The notes beneath the pieces are model-generated. The model was not told the DNA's origin and made no database searches. It saw only the letters and a program-made list of their open reading frames with translations. A stretch of DNA of 64,000 bases, taken from Maricaulis sp048270265 (GTDB lineage Bacteria; Pseudomonadota; Alphaproteobacteria; Caulobacterales; Maricaulaceae). This document shows positions 17,391-25,251 of this stretch, in pieces; the stretch's first letter is position 1, and every line of letters starts with the position of its first letter. The DNA lies in contig NZ_JBLWTD010000010.1 of NCBI RefSeq assembly GCF_048270265.1, positions 1-64,000 on the forward strand, in the 5' to 3' direction. A program made the translations under genes and the position numbers.

Positions 17391-18155
17391 TTGCCCCCTT
17401 CCCTTGCATTTCTCGCCAGCCCCAGACCCGACGCCAAGGCCGCCAAGGCGCTGCTTGAAGAGCAATACGGTCATGTCCCGCTAGACGAGGCGGAGATTAT
17501 CGTCGCCCTCGGCGGTGATGGCCTGATGCTGGATGCCCTGCACGCCGCCATGCGTACCGGCGCCCGCGTCTACGGCATGAATTTCGGCTCGGTCGGCTTC
17601 CTGATGAACGAGTTCCGGCAGGACGAGCTGCTGGCCCGCCTGGCCGATGCGGAACAGGCCCAGCTGCACCCGCTGCGCGCCACGGGCGAGGACGTCTATG
17701 GCCACCCCTTCCAGGCCCTGGCGATCAATGAAGTCTCCCTGCTGCGCGGCACACGCCAGACAGCAAAGATCCGGATCAAGATCGATGGCCGCGACCGGAT
17801 GGGCGAATTGCAGGCCGACGGCGTCCTCGTCGCCACCCCGGCCGGCTCCACCGCCTACAATCTTTCGGCACACGGTCCGATCCTGCCGCTCGACTCCAAG
17901 GTTCTGGCACTGACACCGATCAGCGCCTTCCGGCCACGCCGCTGGCGCGGCGCCCTGCTGCCACACACCGCCAAGGTCGGTTTTGAAATCGTCGAGCCAC
18001 GCCTGAGGCCCGTCCACGCCGTGGCCGACAACCAGGAATTCCGCGAGGTAGTCCGGGTCGATGTCATGGAGGCCAGCGATGTGACCCTGACAATCCTGTT
18101 CGATCGCGGCCGCGATCTGGCGGAGCGCATTCTTACGGAACAATTCGAAAGTTAG
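17391..18155 (+). CDS. nadK: NAD kinase
   Basis: Phosphorylates NAD+ to NADP+ with ATP or polyphosphate in the cytosol. The core motifs are IIVALGGDGLMLDALH (GGDG near residue 43), GMNFGSVGFLMNE, and GVLVATPAGSTAYNLSAHGPILP, all in the expected order; length (254 aa) is that of alphaproteobacterial NadK. The start is a TTG at 17391, which places the N-terminus (LAFLASPRPDA) as in the family; no ATG or GTG exists near it, the next upstream ATG being at 17310 inside the DUF2336 gene. It appears to form one unit with the upstream DUF2336 gene. Confidence 0.9.
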   Translation: MPPSLAFLASPRPDAKAAKALLEEQYGHVPLDEAEIIVALGGDGLMLDALHAAMRTGARVYGMNFGSVGFLMNEFRQDELLARLADAEQAQLHPLRATGEDVYGHPFQALAINEVSLLRGTRQTAKIRIKIDGRDRMGELQADGVLVATPAGSTAYNLSAHGPILPLDSKVLALTPISAFRPRRWRGALLPHTAKVGFEIVEPRLRPVHAVADNQEFREVVRVDVMEASDVTLTILFDRGRDLAERILTEQFES

Positions 18156-18233
18156 GCCTGCTTAGGGGGCCGTTAAGCACCCCGCGATAGAGTGACGCAC
18201 GGTAACCGAGTTCGGCCCACTATCCGCGAGACG

Positions 18234-18740
18234 ATGACAATGGCGCTCGAAGACATCCTGTCCCAAACCCGCGTCCTCGTCGTGGATGACAACGCGGCGC
18301 TGCGCGGCGTGCTACGGGTTTCGCTGCAGGCCTTTGGCTGTGCCAGGGTCACCGAAACCGGCACGGTGGCGCAGGCGCTCGAACTCCTCAAATCGCAACC
18401 GGTCGACCTGGTCATCACCGACTGGAAGATGAAGCCGCGTGACGGCATTGATCTGGTGAGCAGCATTCGTTCGCCGCTGACCAGCCCCTGCCCCGGCCTG
18501 CCGGTGATCATGCTGACCGCCTACGCCGATACCGACCGCATTCGCCAGGCCCGCCGGGCCGGCGTCAATGCCTTCCTGATCAAACCTGTCACCGCATCAG
18601 CGCTCGCCGGATGCCTGCGCGATGTGCTGACCGGAGAGCACAATATCGTGGAATGCGACACCTATGTCGGTCCCGAACGCCGCATGGCCGACCGCGCGGA
18701 CCAGCCCAATCAGGCCGCGCAACTCACAGCTTCCCATTAA
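18234..18740 (+). CDS. Single-domain response regulator (receiver)
   Basis: A 168-aa CheY-like receiver without an output domain. All functional residues are visible: acidic pair in VLVVDDNA, phospho-acceptor Asp in VITDWKMKP, Thr in IMLTAYAD and Lys in FLIKPVT. About 40 residues follow the receiver (VECDTYVGPERRMADR), a polar tail of unknown role. ATG 18234 is preferred; ATG 18240 is also possible. It lies 78 bases after nadK and 13 bases before an Hpt-like gene, so receiver and phosphotransfer protein probably form a phosphorelay pair. No histidine kinase is nearby. Confidence 0.88.
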   Translation: MTMALEDILSQTRVLVVDDNAALRGVLRVSLQAFGCARVTETGTVAQALELLKSQPVDLVITDWKMKPRDGIDLVSSIRSPLTSPCPGLPVIMLTAYADTDRIRQARRAGVNAFLIKPVTASALAGCLRDVLTGEHNIVECDTYVGPERRMADRADQPNQAAQLTASH

Positions 18741-18753
18741 GAGGACTTCACCC

Positions 18754-19278
18754 ATGGCCAAACTCAATCCCGACGTCGAGATGATCGCAGTCCCCAACAT
18801 GCTGCAGATCAAGGTCGGCGGTCCGATTGGTGCGACCGACCTGCACCTGATTGAAAAGGCAGAAAATGCCCTCAACGACATGCGCTCCGATTTCGCGCTC
18901 TGGCTTGAGGATGAAGTCGTTAAGCTCGAGGAATCGGCTGCGATCGTCCGCAAGGCCGGGCTCAAGGGCCAGGAGGGGGAAGACCTCTTCATTCGCGCGC
19001 ATGACCTGCGCGGGCTCGGATCAACCTATGACTTCCCGATCATCACGCGCCTGGCCTCATCGATGACCAAGATCATCGACATGCCGGAGAAGCGCAAGGT
19101 CGCGCCGGTCGCGCTGGTGCTGGCGCATGTGAATGCCATCCGCGCCGCGCTGGTGCAGAATATCCGCGACACGACAGACCCGGTCGCGGCTGAACTGGCT
19201 GACGAACTTGAAGTGATGGCGACCGCCTTCGCGGCGCCCTGGAAGGACGAGGCTCAGCCGGCAGCAGCCAGGGGCTGA
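18754..19278 (+). CDS. Histidine phosphotransfer (Hpt-domain) protein
   Basis: A 174-aa helical protein whose sequence FIRAHDLRGLGSTYDFPIITRLASSM matches the Hpt signature, with the phospho-accepting His at about residue 83. The N-terminal 30 residues form a separate short segment (IAVPNMLQIKVGGP). ATG 18754 has a good ribosome site (AAGAGGA). It directly follows the receiver gene and overlaps the end of the convergent second DUF2336 gene by 25 bases. It presumably relays phosphate between a remote hybrid kinase and the adjacent receiver; this is inference from adjacency. Confidence 0.82.
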   Translation: MAKLNPDVEMIAVPNMLQIKVGGPIGATDLHLIEKAENALNDMRSDFALWLEDEVVKLEESAAIVRKAGLKGQEGEDLFIRAHDLRGLGSTYDFPIITRLASSMTKIIDMPEKRKVAPVALVLAHVNAIRAALVQNIRDTTDPVAAELADELEVMATAFAAPWKDEAQPAAARG

Positions 19279-20390
19279 GCGTCCTCGGCGAAACGCCGCA
19301 GCATGTAATCCAGATCTTCTTCCGGAATGCCCTGGAACCGCGTGATAGCCCGCTCGGCCAGGACACGGCGGAAATGCTCGCGGCTTTCGCCATCATGGGG
19401 CATTTCCGTGGAATGATAGACATCCAGCCCCGCCCGGATTGCCGGATAGAGCCGTGGCGGCATGCCGGTCCGGTCATAGATCGCACGCAGGCCCAGCGGT
19501 CCGGCATCATGGACCAGTAGCCAGGCCTTCGCATGCGGCAAGCCGGAGAGTTCGGCGAAGGCATGCTCGACAAACGCCACATGCCCGCGAAACAGCGCGC
19601 GCAGGATGAGCGACGGCGTCAGCCGGCTATTCAACCGCAATTGCTGCACGAATTGCTTCGGATCATGCGCAAGACCGGCCTGGTCGACGAGATCGATGGT
19701 CGCGCGTTCGCGCGCGCCCTCGGCGATCTCGACAGCCAGTTGCGGTGGCAGGGCATGGCTCTTGACCAGACGGTTAAGGGCCTGGTCGCTGACATGGGAG
19801 ATCAGGCGTTCGGTGATGTCCAGCGGCAGGTGGGAGCGTGCCACGAAGGCGTCCATCACCGGCTGGCACTCGCAAAATTCGCTGAACGCGCGCTGATAGG
19901 CGGCGTCATCGAAATCCGCACCATCATTGGAGGCGGCAATCCCGACGGCTCGCTCGTCCATGGAATCCAGGATTTCATGGACGACAATGGCCGAGACCTG
20001 ATCGCGTGCGGCAACGGCGCAGAGCTTGGCCGAGCTTGCCGAGTGAAGGATCTCGATCAGATCCTCATCCGTCAGGACAGGCGATGACAACAGGATGGGC
20101 GCCGCCACCGAGTCGACATCATCGGCCAGTTTCAGGGCGATCTCGTGTGGCAGATTCGGGGACTGGCGCAGCGTGACCGCCATGGCGCGGCGAACCAGTT
20201 CGGCGGCGTCGCGCGCGATCACGTCAAGAATGTCACGGGCCGCGGCGCGCTCAACATCGGTGAGGCTGGCAGCGTCGATGCGATGGCATATCTTGCGCGC
20301 AGCCAGGGCGCGATCTTCGGCCGTCTCTCCGCGCACCAGGCGGCGGACATCGGTTTCTGTCAGGCGATTTCGCAGCGCGACAACACTCAT
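19254..20390 (-). CDS. DUF2336 protein (second copy)
   Basis: A 378-aa DUF2336 protein, distinct in sequence from the first copy but with the same helical organisation. RAMAVTLRQSPNLPHEIALKLADDVDSVAAPIL is cut here as the diagnostic region around residues 68-100, where helices repeat with conserved Pro/Asp turns. The start at ATG 20390 (MSVVALRNRL) is the only good candidate. It is convergent with the Hpt gene, overlapping it by 25 bases, and its promoter region holds two direct repeats of CTTAATGAAA. Function is unknown; location suggests involvement with the receiver/Hpt pair. Confidence 0.8.
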   Translation of the reverse strand: MSVVALRNRLTETDVRRLVRGETAEDRALAARKICHRIDAASLTDVERAAARDILDVIARDAAELVRRAMAVTLRQSPNLPHEIALKLADDVDSVAAPILLSSPVLTDEDLIEILHSASSAKLCAVAARDQVSAIVVHEILDSMDERAVGIAASNDGADFDDAAYQRAFSEFCECQPVMDAFVARSHLPLDITERLISHVSDQALNRLVKSHALPPQLAVEIAEGARERATIDLVDQAGLAHDPKQFVQQLRLNSRLTPSLILRALFRGHVAFVEHAFAELSGLPHAKAWLLVHDAGPLGLRAIYDRTGMPPRLYPAIRAGLDVYHSTEMPHDGESREHFRRVLAERAITRFQGIPEEDLDYMLRRFAEDAQPLAAAG

Positions 20391-20413
20391 GATTTTCCCG
20401 AATTCTTTCAGAC

Positions 20414-20448
20414 CTTAATGAAATCTAACGCCGACATGCTTAATGAAA
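20414..20448 (-). promoter_or_regulatory. Direct repeats upstream of second DUF2336 gene
   Basis: CTTAATGAAA occurs twice (20414-20423 and 20439-20448, plus-strand reading), 25 bases apart, just upstream of the DUF2336 start at 20390. The spacing is about two and a half helical turns. They could be regulator sites; no known regulator is recognised. Confidence 0.35.
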
Positions 20449-20470
20449 GCTTGCCGTCGCGCCTGACGGT

Positions 20471-21271
20471 TCAGGATTCGCGCGTCCTGGCGCCCGCGGG
20501 CGCATCGAGCGAGGCGAGGATCTCGACCAGCGCCGGAGACAATTCGCCGTCCCCGACCCGGTAGCTGCCCGGATTGAGCGGGCCGGAATAACGGCCGGAC
20601 GGCAAGCCGGACGCGGGCCGCGAGACCATCGACGCGTCGGAAACGGCCGCCGGAAGATTGACCACCGGACGCTCGCCGGTGAGCGAGGCGAGCACTTCGC
20701 TGGCCGACCGGGCGCGGCTACCGTCATAAAAAATGGGCCGATTGGCCTGGGCGGCTTGCGGGAAGAGGTCATCGGCACGGATATCGGGCGACTGCTCCGC
20801 CGCCGCGATCAGGCCTGCCGCGCCATGGGCGCCAAGGAAGTGCGCCGCGTAAAGCTCCCCGCCCGAGGCCGGACGGCCAAGACGTGACTGGATGACCTGG
20901 GCGTTTTCCGCGGCCAGCTCACCGGCCATGCGCGCAGCGGTTTCCGGTTCGAATCGCAAATCGAGAATACGCTCGCGCTCCGCAGGGTCGGCGACGGTCA
21001 GGCGGCCATTCTCGCCCTGGACAATCGCCTGCGCCGCATCGCCATGGCCGTGCTCGGCACCATGCCGCTGCATGACCCCGAGCCAGGTCTGCTCGATGAA
21101 CTGGTACATGCCGGCCGCGCTGGACGTCGAGGCCTGCGCCGTGGCGTCGAAATTGCTCTCCCGCGCCGCAGTGCGCAGCAGGAAATTGAAATCGGTGCCG
21201 GTCTCCTGCGCCGCCTGGCGGATCAACCGCGTCGTGGAGTCCTGCTGGCTTATTTCAATCGGGCTGACCAC
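20471..21271 (-). CDS. Lytic transglycosylase (SLT-domain) protein
   Basis: A 266-aa protein with an N-terminal soluble-lytic-transglycosylase fold: TAARESNFDATAQ carries the catalytic Glu near residue 38, and SSAAGMYQFIEQTWLGVMQ is the following GxxQ region. Such enzymes cut peptidoglycan, often to let flagella, pili or secretion machines through. The rest (about residues 130-266) is Ala/Pro-rich and probably unstructured. GTG 21271 is chosen because GGAGG lies six bases upstream; TTG 21286 lies before that site. No signal peptide is visible, so export would need another route, as in flagellar muramidases. A CtrA-like site lies 58 bases upstream. Confidence 0.83.
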   Translation of the reverse strand: MVSPIEISQQDSTTRLIRQAAQETGTDFNFLLRTAARESNFDATAQASTSSAAGMYQFIEQTWLGVMQRHGAEHGHGDAAQAIVQGENGRLTVADPAERERILDLRFEPETAARMAGELAAENAQVIQSRLGRPASGGELYAAHFLGAHGAAGLIAAAEQSPDIRADDLFPQAAQANRPIFYDGSRARSASEVLASLTGERPVVNLPAAVSDASMVSRPASGLPSGRYSGPLNPGSYRVGDGELSPALVEILASLDAPAGARTRES

Positions 21272-21328
21272 GTCAGACCTCCGCAATTTTGCTGAATCGA
21301 ATCAATCCCCAGCATCGGGGCTGCACGC

Positions 21329-21343
21329 CTAACCGCGCGTTAA
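21329..21343. promoter_or_regulatory. Candidate CtrA-binding site
   Basis: CTAA, seven bases, then TTAA (21329-21343) matches the alphaproteobacterial CtrA consensus TTAA-N7-TTAA at seven of eight positions. It lies between the divergent transglycosylase (start 21271) and DUF6491 (start 21416) genes. CtrA controls cell-cycle, flagellar and pilus genes in this group. Confidence 0.4.
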
Positions 21344-21415
21344 CGATAATACTATCGCCGACTCGAAATTGTGTGCTACTCTGGATTGAGGGGTCAACTA
21401 ATACAGGAGTTCCAG

Positions 21416-21817
21416 ATGAACCGTTTCTACTTCGCAGCGATGGCCGCCCTGGCCGGGATGCTGGCGTTCAGTGCTCCGTCGGCAGCCGAACGGATTCGCC
21501 TGGTCAATATCAATGGCTATAGCGTCATCGACAACCAGCACATGGTGCTCAATGGCGGACCAAGTGACCACTACCTCGTGACCCTGCGCAATCCTTGCCA
21601 CGGGCTGCGCTCCGGCGTCGAGGTCGGCCTCAGCTTCCCCTCGACCACGACCCTGTACACGCCATTCCTCGAATATGTTTACACGCGAGACGATGGCCGG
21701 TGCTTCATCGAAACGATCGAGCCCGTCGACAGCAAGGAGGCCGCAGAAGCCCTGGTCGAAGAGCGCGCTGCCGAAGACGATGGCGATGAAGCCGCATCAC
21801 CGGACACGCAGGACTGA
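21416..21817 (+). CDS. DUF6491 family periplasmic protein
   Basis: A 133-aa secreted protein with signal peptide MNRFYFAAMAALAGMLAFSAPSAAE (cleavage after ASA near residue 24; quoted piece shortened to its boundaries 1-25). The mature part contains INGYSVIDNQHMVLNG, DHYLVTLRNPCHGL and a late Cys in GRCFIETIEPV, the layout of DUF6491 proteins, in which the two Cys probably pair. The C-terminal 25 residues are Asp/Glu/Ala-rich. ATG 21416 follows CAGGAGT, a good ribosome site. The family is frequent in Caulobacter relatives and has no established function. Confidence 0.75.
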   Translation: MNRFYFAAMAALAGMLAFSAPSAAERIRLVNINGYSVIDNQHMVLNGGPSDHYLVTLRNPCHGLRSGVEVGLSFPSTTTLYTPFLEYVYTRDDGRCFIETIEPVDSKEAAEALVEERAAEDDGDEAASPDTQD

Positions 21818-22028
21818 CAATCACCGTCAGGGCCGGGTTGCGGTCGGCAATCGCGACAGCCCCGGCCCGACGGCACCCTTCGCAAAGCCGCGCATTTGCC
21901 CGCACGATTCAAGTGCCCGTAAACCACTTTGCGGATTGAGCATCCATTAACCATCCTCGTTAGGCGAACGTTACACATAAACCGGCATGGTCGTTCCGGT
22001 ACGGGGCAATTTATTGAACGGGGCCGAC

Positions 22029-24980
22029 ATGAAAAAATTCCTGCTGCGCACATCTGCGACGCTGCTGCTGACCACGTCCGTGGGCTCATTCCTCGCCCCC
22101 GCTGCACTGGCGACGGACAACCAGGACGGTGCGCCGGCGAGCACGGGCTCGGAATTCATCCTGCCCTATAGTGGCGACATCAATCCCTTCCACGGGGATA
22201 TCGACCCGTTTCATGGCGACATCGACCCTTTCCACGGCGATATCGATCCCTTCCATGGCGACATCAATCCCTTCCACGGGGACATCAACCCCTTCTACGG
22301 GGATATTTCGCCATTCTGGGGCGATATCAGCCCCTTCTGGGGCGACATTGATCCTTTCAATGGCGATATCAGCGCCTTCTGGGGCGATATCGATCCCTTC
22401 CATGGAGATATCGATCCCTTCCACGGCGACATCGATCCCTTCAACGGCGATATCAGCGCCTTCTGGGGCGAAGTCGGACCGCTGTGGGGCGACATCAATG
22501 CCTTCTGGGGTGATATCGACCCCTTCACCGGTGATGCCGCCGCCCTGGCCGCCCAGCTGGAAGACCTGTTCGGCCAGGCCGAAGCCATCTTCGGAACAGC
22601 CGTGGAATCGCAAACCGGGCAATCCTTCCGCCGGGAGTTCCTGCAGACACTGCTCGCCCGCTACGGCATTGACCCGTCCAATCCGGATTCACTCGAACAG
22701 GTTTCCGCCGACCAGCGCTCGGCCTTCTTCCTGGCCTTCTATGATGGCCTGATGAACTTCACCGGCACTGATCGTGTCGACCACTGGATGCCGGCGATCA
22801 ACTGGTCTCCGGCCCTGTCCCAGGCGACCGGCGGTGGCGAAGGCGTCATGGTCGGCCTGCTCGACTTCAGCTTCCAGCATGACGAAGTCTTGGGTGCCCG
22901 CTCGTTGGCGGTCCGCAATCCTGTCTTCAATCATGGCGCCGCAGTCGCCAGCCTGATCGGCGCTCCTCATGATGGCCAGGGGATCATGGGTGTCGCACCC
23001 GATGCAGACTTCAGCACATATGATCCCTTTGACGAGACGATGAGTACAAACTGGGACGAAGTGCGCACCGGCCTCCTGAGCCTCGCCCAGTCCCGCCCCG
23101 ACATCATCAATCTGTCACTGGGCATTCCCGGCTGGACCCTGCACCAGGAATGGGGCCGCGTTTTCAGCGACTGGCAGGTCGCTCGCGCCACCGGTGACAG
23201 CCTGCTCGTCGTCGCCGCCGGCAATGACGGGCTCAGCCAGACCACCGACCTCGACTGGACCGGGGTCCGGACGCTGGACAATCTTCTGATCGTCGGCTCG
23301 GTCGACCCCAATGGACGGATTTCCGCCTTCTCCAACCGCCCAGGCACGGCCTGTCTGACCGTGCGCGGCCAATGCCGGACCGGCTCTCGCCTGATGGACC
23401 GCTTCCTGGTCGCCCCGGGTGAATTGCTGCTGGCCTTTGATGGCGACGGAGATGTCACCCGGGTCACGGGCACGTCTTTCTCGGCACCGCTGGTGACCGG
23501 CGCGGCCGCGCTCGTTCTGGGCCGCTGGAGCTGGCTCGAGGCGGAAAACGTGGCAGATCTGCTGCTGTTCTCGGCCGAGGATCTCGGTGCGCCCGGCGTT
23601 GATGAAGTCTATGGCTGGGGCCTGCTCGATATCGACGCCGCCATGTCACCGCTCGACATGACGAACCTGGTACACCTGGAACGCTCGAATCGCGGCAGGG
23701 GCCGCAGCCGGCATTACCGCGAACGCTCGATCGACGTGCTGTCACTGGCCACCGGCCGGCTGTCCTTCCGCTCGCCGCACGACAATACCGTGACCGTTTT
23801 CGAGCCGATCGGTGACACCTATCGCGATTTCGAAATCTCGGTCGCCGACCTGATGTTCGACAATTCCAGCCGCGACCGGAACCGGCGGGCCAATGCCGAG
23901 ACCTATCTGCGCGAACGCACCTGGTGGCTCGTCAATGGACGGCAGTTCAATGATACAGGCGATACGGTGCATCAGCTCTCGGCCGATGGCCGCTTCCAGA
24001 TCACCAGCATTGCTGCAGCGTCTGATCCGCGGGCACCGGTCACAACCAACGGCCTGCCCTTCCAGACCAGCCTCAGCTTCCGCGACACCGAAACCGGGCG
24101 CGAACTGCGCATCGGTTCCGGCGAAGGTGCCATGGCGCTGAACGCGCAGAACGGCTTCGGGCTGTTCTCTGATCACCGTCCGGAAACCGGCGGCGTCAAT
24201 CCTGTGCTCGGCTTCGCCTCCGGCGGCGCCTACGCCCTGTCGACCCTCCCGCTGGGTACACACACGCGCCTCGCCATCGGGGTCACGACATCCCGGGACG
24301 AGCACCTGTTCGTGAATCCGTTCAGCGGCGAAGAGCAAGCCCTGGTCGAAGGCATATCCGGCTACCAAGCCACCGCAGTCCTCGCCAGCCTCAGCCATGA
24401 CGTTCATCGCGACCTGACGGTGCAGGTCAGCTATACCGGTCTGCAGGAAGCCACGGGCCTGCTCGGTGCCCAGGGCAGCGACGGCCTCGGCCTGGAGGGC
24501 GGCGCGACCACCGACGCCCTGACGATCGGCGCTGAAGCGCGTCTGCCGCTCGCAGTGACATTGAGCAGTTCCGCCACACTGGCCCGCACCCGCGCCGCCA
24601 GCTTCGACGATTCCCTGCTGAGCCTGCCCGATGGCACCGTTTCCAGCGCCTTCCAGCTCACCGCACGGCGTGATGGCGTGCTCGGGGCCCGGGATGCGAT
24701 CCGTTTCAGCCTGATCCAGCCGCTGCACGTGGAATCCGGTGCGCTCGAATACAGCTCGACCATGGTGGTCGATCGCACGACCGGCGAGCTGGGGACCGAC
24801 CTGCAGTACTGGGAACTCGGCGGCCAGCGTCCGATCTATGCCGAGCTCCTCTACGCCAGGCCGCTCCTTGACGGCCGGGCCGATATGAGCCTCTTCACCC
24901 GCGCCGAACTGGCGGGTGAAACCTCCACCCAGGACGTGGCCGGCATGGCCACCGGAGCCCGGTTCCGCCTGGAATTCTGA
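22029..24980 (+). CDS. Subtilisin-like (S8) serine protease with GDIxPF heptad repeats
   Basis: A 983-aa exported protein. Residues 1-29 are a signal peptide (cleavage after ALA). Residues 48-166 are 17 tandem heptads of consensus xGDIxPF. Residues 270-540 are an S8 protease domain with catalytic Asp279 (GLLDFSF), His302 (NHGAAVASLIGA), oxyanion Asn in VVAAGNDG and Ser483 (GTSFSAPLVTGAAAL). The remaining 430 residues are beta-rich and end in RFRLEF, a terminal Phe typical of outer-membrane barrels, so surface anchoring is likely. It is not a textbook autotransporter and the repeat function is unknown. ATG 22029 begins the signal peptide. It is monocistronic. Confidence 0.88.
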   Translation: MKKFLLRTSATLLLTTSVGSFLAPAALATDNQDGAPASTGSEFILPYSGDINPFHGDIDPFHGDIDPFHGDIDPFHGDINPFHGDINPFYGDISPFWGDISPFWGDIDPFNGDISAFWGDIDPFHGDIDPFHGDIDPFNGDISAFWGEVGPLWGDINAFWGDIDPFTGDAAALAAQLEDLFGQAEAIFGTAVESQTGQSFRREFLQTLLARYGIDPSNPDSLEQVSADQRSAFFLAFYDGLMNFTGTDRVDHWMPAINWSPALSQATGGGEGVMVGLLDFSFQHDEVLGARSLAVRNPVFNHGAAVASLIGAPHDGQGIMGVAPDADFSTYDPFDETMSTNWDEVRTGLLSLAQSRPDIINLSLGIPGWTLHQEWGRVFSDWQVARATGDSLLVVAAGNDGLSQTTDLDWTGVRTLDNLLIVGSVDPNGRISAFSNRPGTACLTVRGQCRTGSRLMDRFLVAPGELLLAFDGDGDVTRVTGTSFSAPLVTGAAALVLGRWSWLEAENVADLLLFSAEDLGAPGVDEVYGWGLLDIDAAMSPLDMTNLVHLERSNRGRGRSRHYRERSIDVLSLATGRLSFRSPHDNTVTVFEPIGDTYRDFEISVADLMFDNSSRDRNRRANAETYLRERTWWLVNGRQFNDTGDTVHQLSADGRFQITSIAAASDPRAPVTTNGLPFQTSLSFRDTETGRELRIGSGEGAMALNAQNGFGLFSDHRPETGGVNPVLGFASGGAYALSTLPLGTHTRLAIGVTTSRDEHLFVNPFSGEEQALVEGISGYQATAVLASLSHDVHRDLTVQVSYTGLQEATGLLGAQGSDGLGLEGGATTDALTIGAEARLPLAVTLSSSATLARTRAASFDDSLLSLPDGTVSSAFQLTARRDGVLGARDAIRFSLIQPLHVESGALEYSSTMVVDRTTGELGTDLQYWELGGQRPIYAELLYARPLLDGRADMSLFTRAELAGETSTQDVAGMATGARFRLEF
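22170..22526 (+). repeat. 17 tandem 21-bp coding repeats (GDIxPF heptads)
   Basis: Seventeen in-frame 21-bp units inside the S8 protease gene. Position 1 of each heptad varies (S, H, Y, W, N), GDI is kept in 16 units (unit 15 reads GEV), position 5 is D, N, S or G, and positions 6-7 are PF, AF or PL. Synonymous differences between units show long-standing selection on the peptide rather than a recent DNA duplication. Confidence 0.97.
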
Positions 24981-25013
24981 TGGCTGCCAGCGCGGCCTCA
25001 CGGTGAAAGACTG

Positions 25014-25040
25014 CCGCCGTCCCGACAGCCGGGACGGCGG
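25014..25040 (+). terminator. Hairpin downstream of the S8 protease gene
   Basis: A perfect 10-bp inverted repeat (CCGCCGTCCC at 25014-25023, complement at 25031-25040, 7-nt loop) begins 34 bases after the protease stop. No U-run follows, so it is a weak intrinsic terminator candidate. The rest of the 271-base gap to the next gene shows no reading frame of note. Confidence 0.45.
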
Positions 25041-25251
25041 AACTCGTCTGCAACAACCGCTCCCCCAAACCGGCCGCCGGGCCGTCCACGCCTGCCAGCT
25101 CGGGACGCGACGCGCCTGTTCGCGCGAATTTAATCTTTTTCCTGCAACTTGATAGCGATACGAGGTCGAACCAGCCGTTGTCAGGATTAGAAATGCCCCG
25201 CGTCAACGAAAATAGCTGTCCCATCATCACCGCGATCCGGGATGTCACGTC

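Noticed and set aside
22170..22526. Possible CRISPR array
   Set aside because: Repeats are 21 bp, contiguous, without spacers and in frame with the protease gene; they encode protein heptads.
22086..22622. Repetitive minus-strand frame opposite the heptad repeats
   Set aside because: Its apparent repeats simply mirror the sense-strand 21-bp units; no start context or signal.
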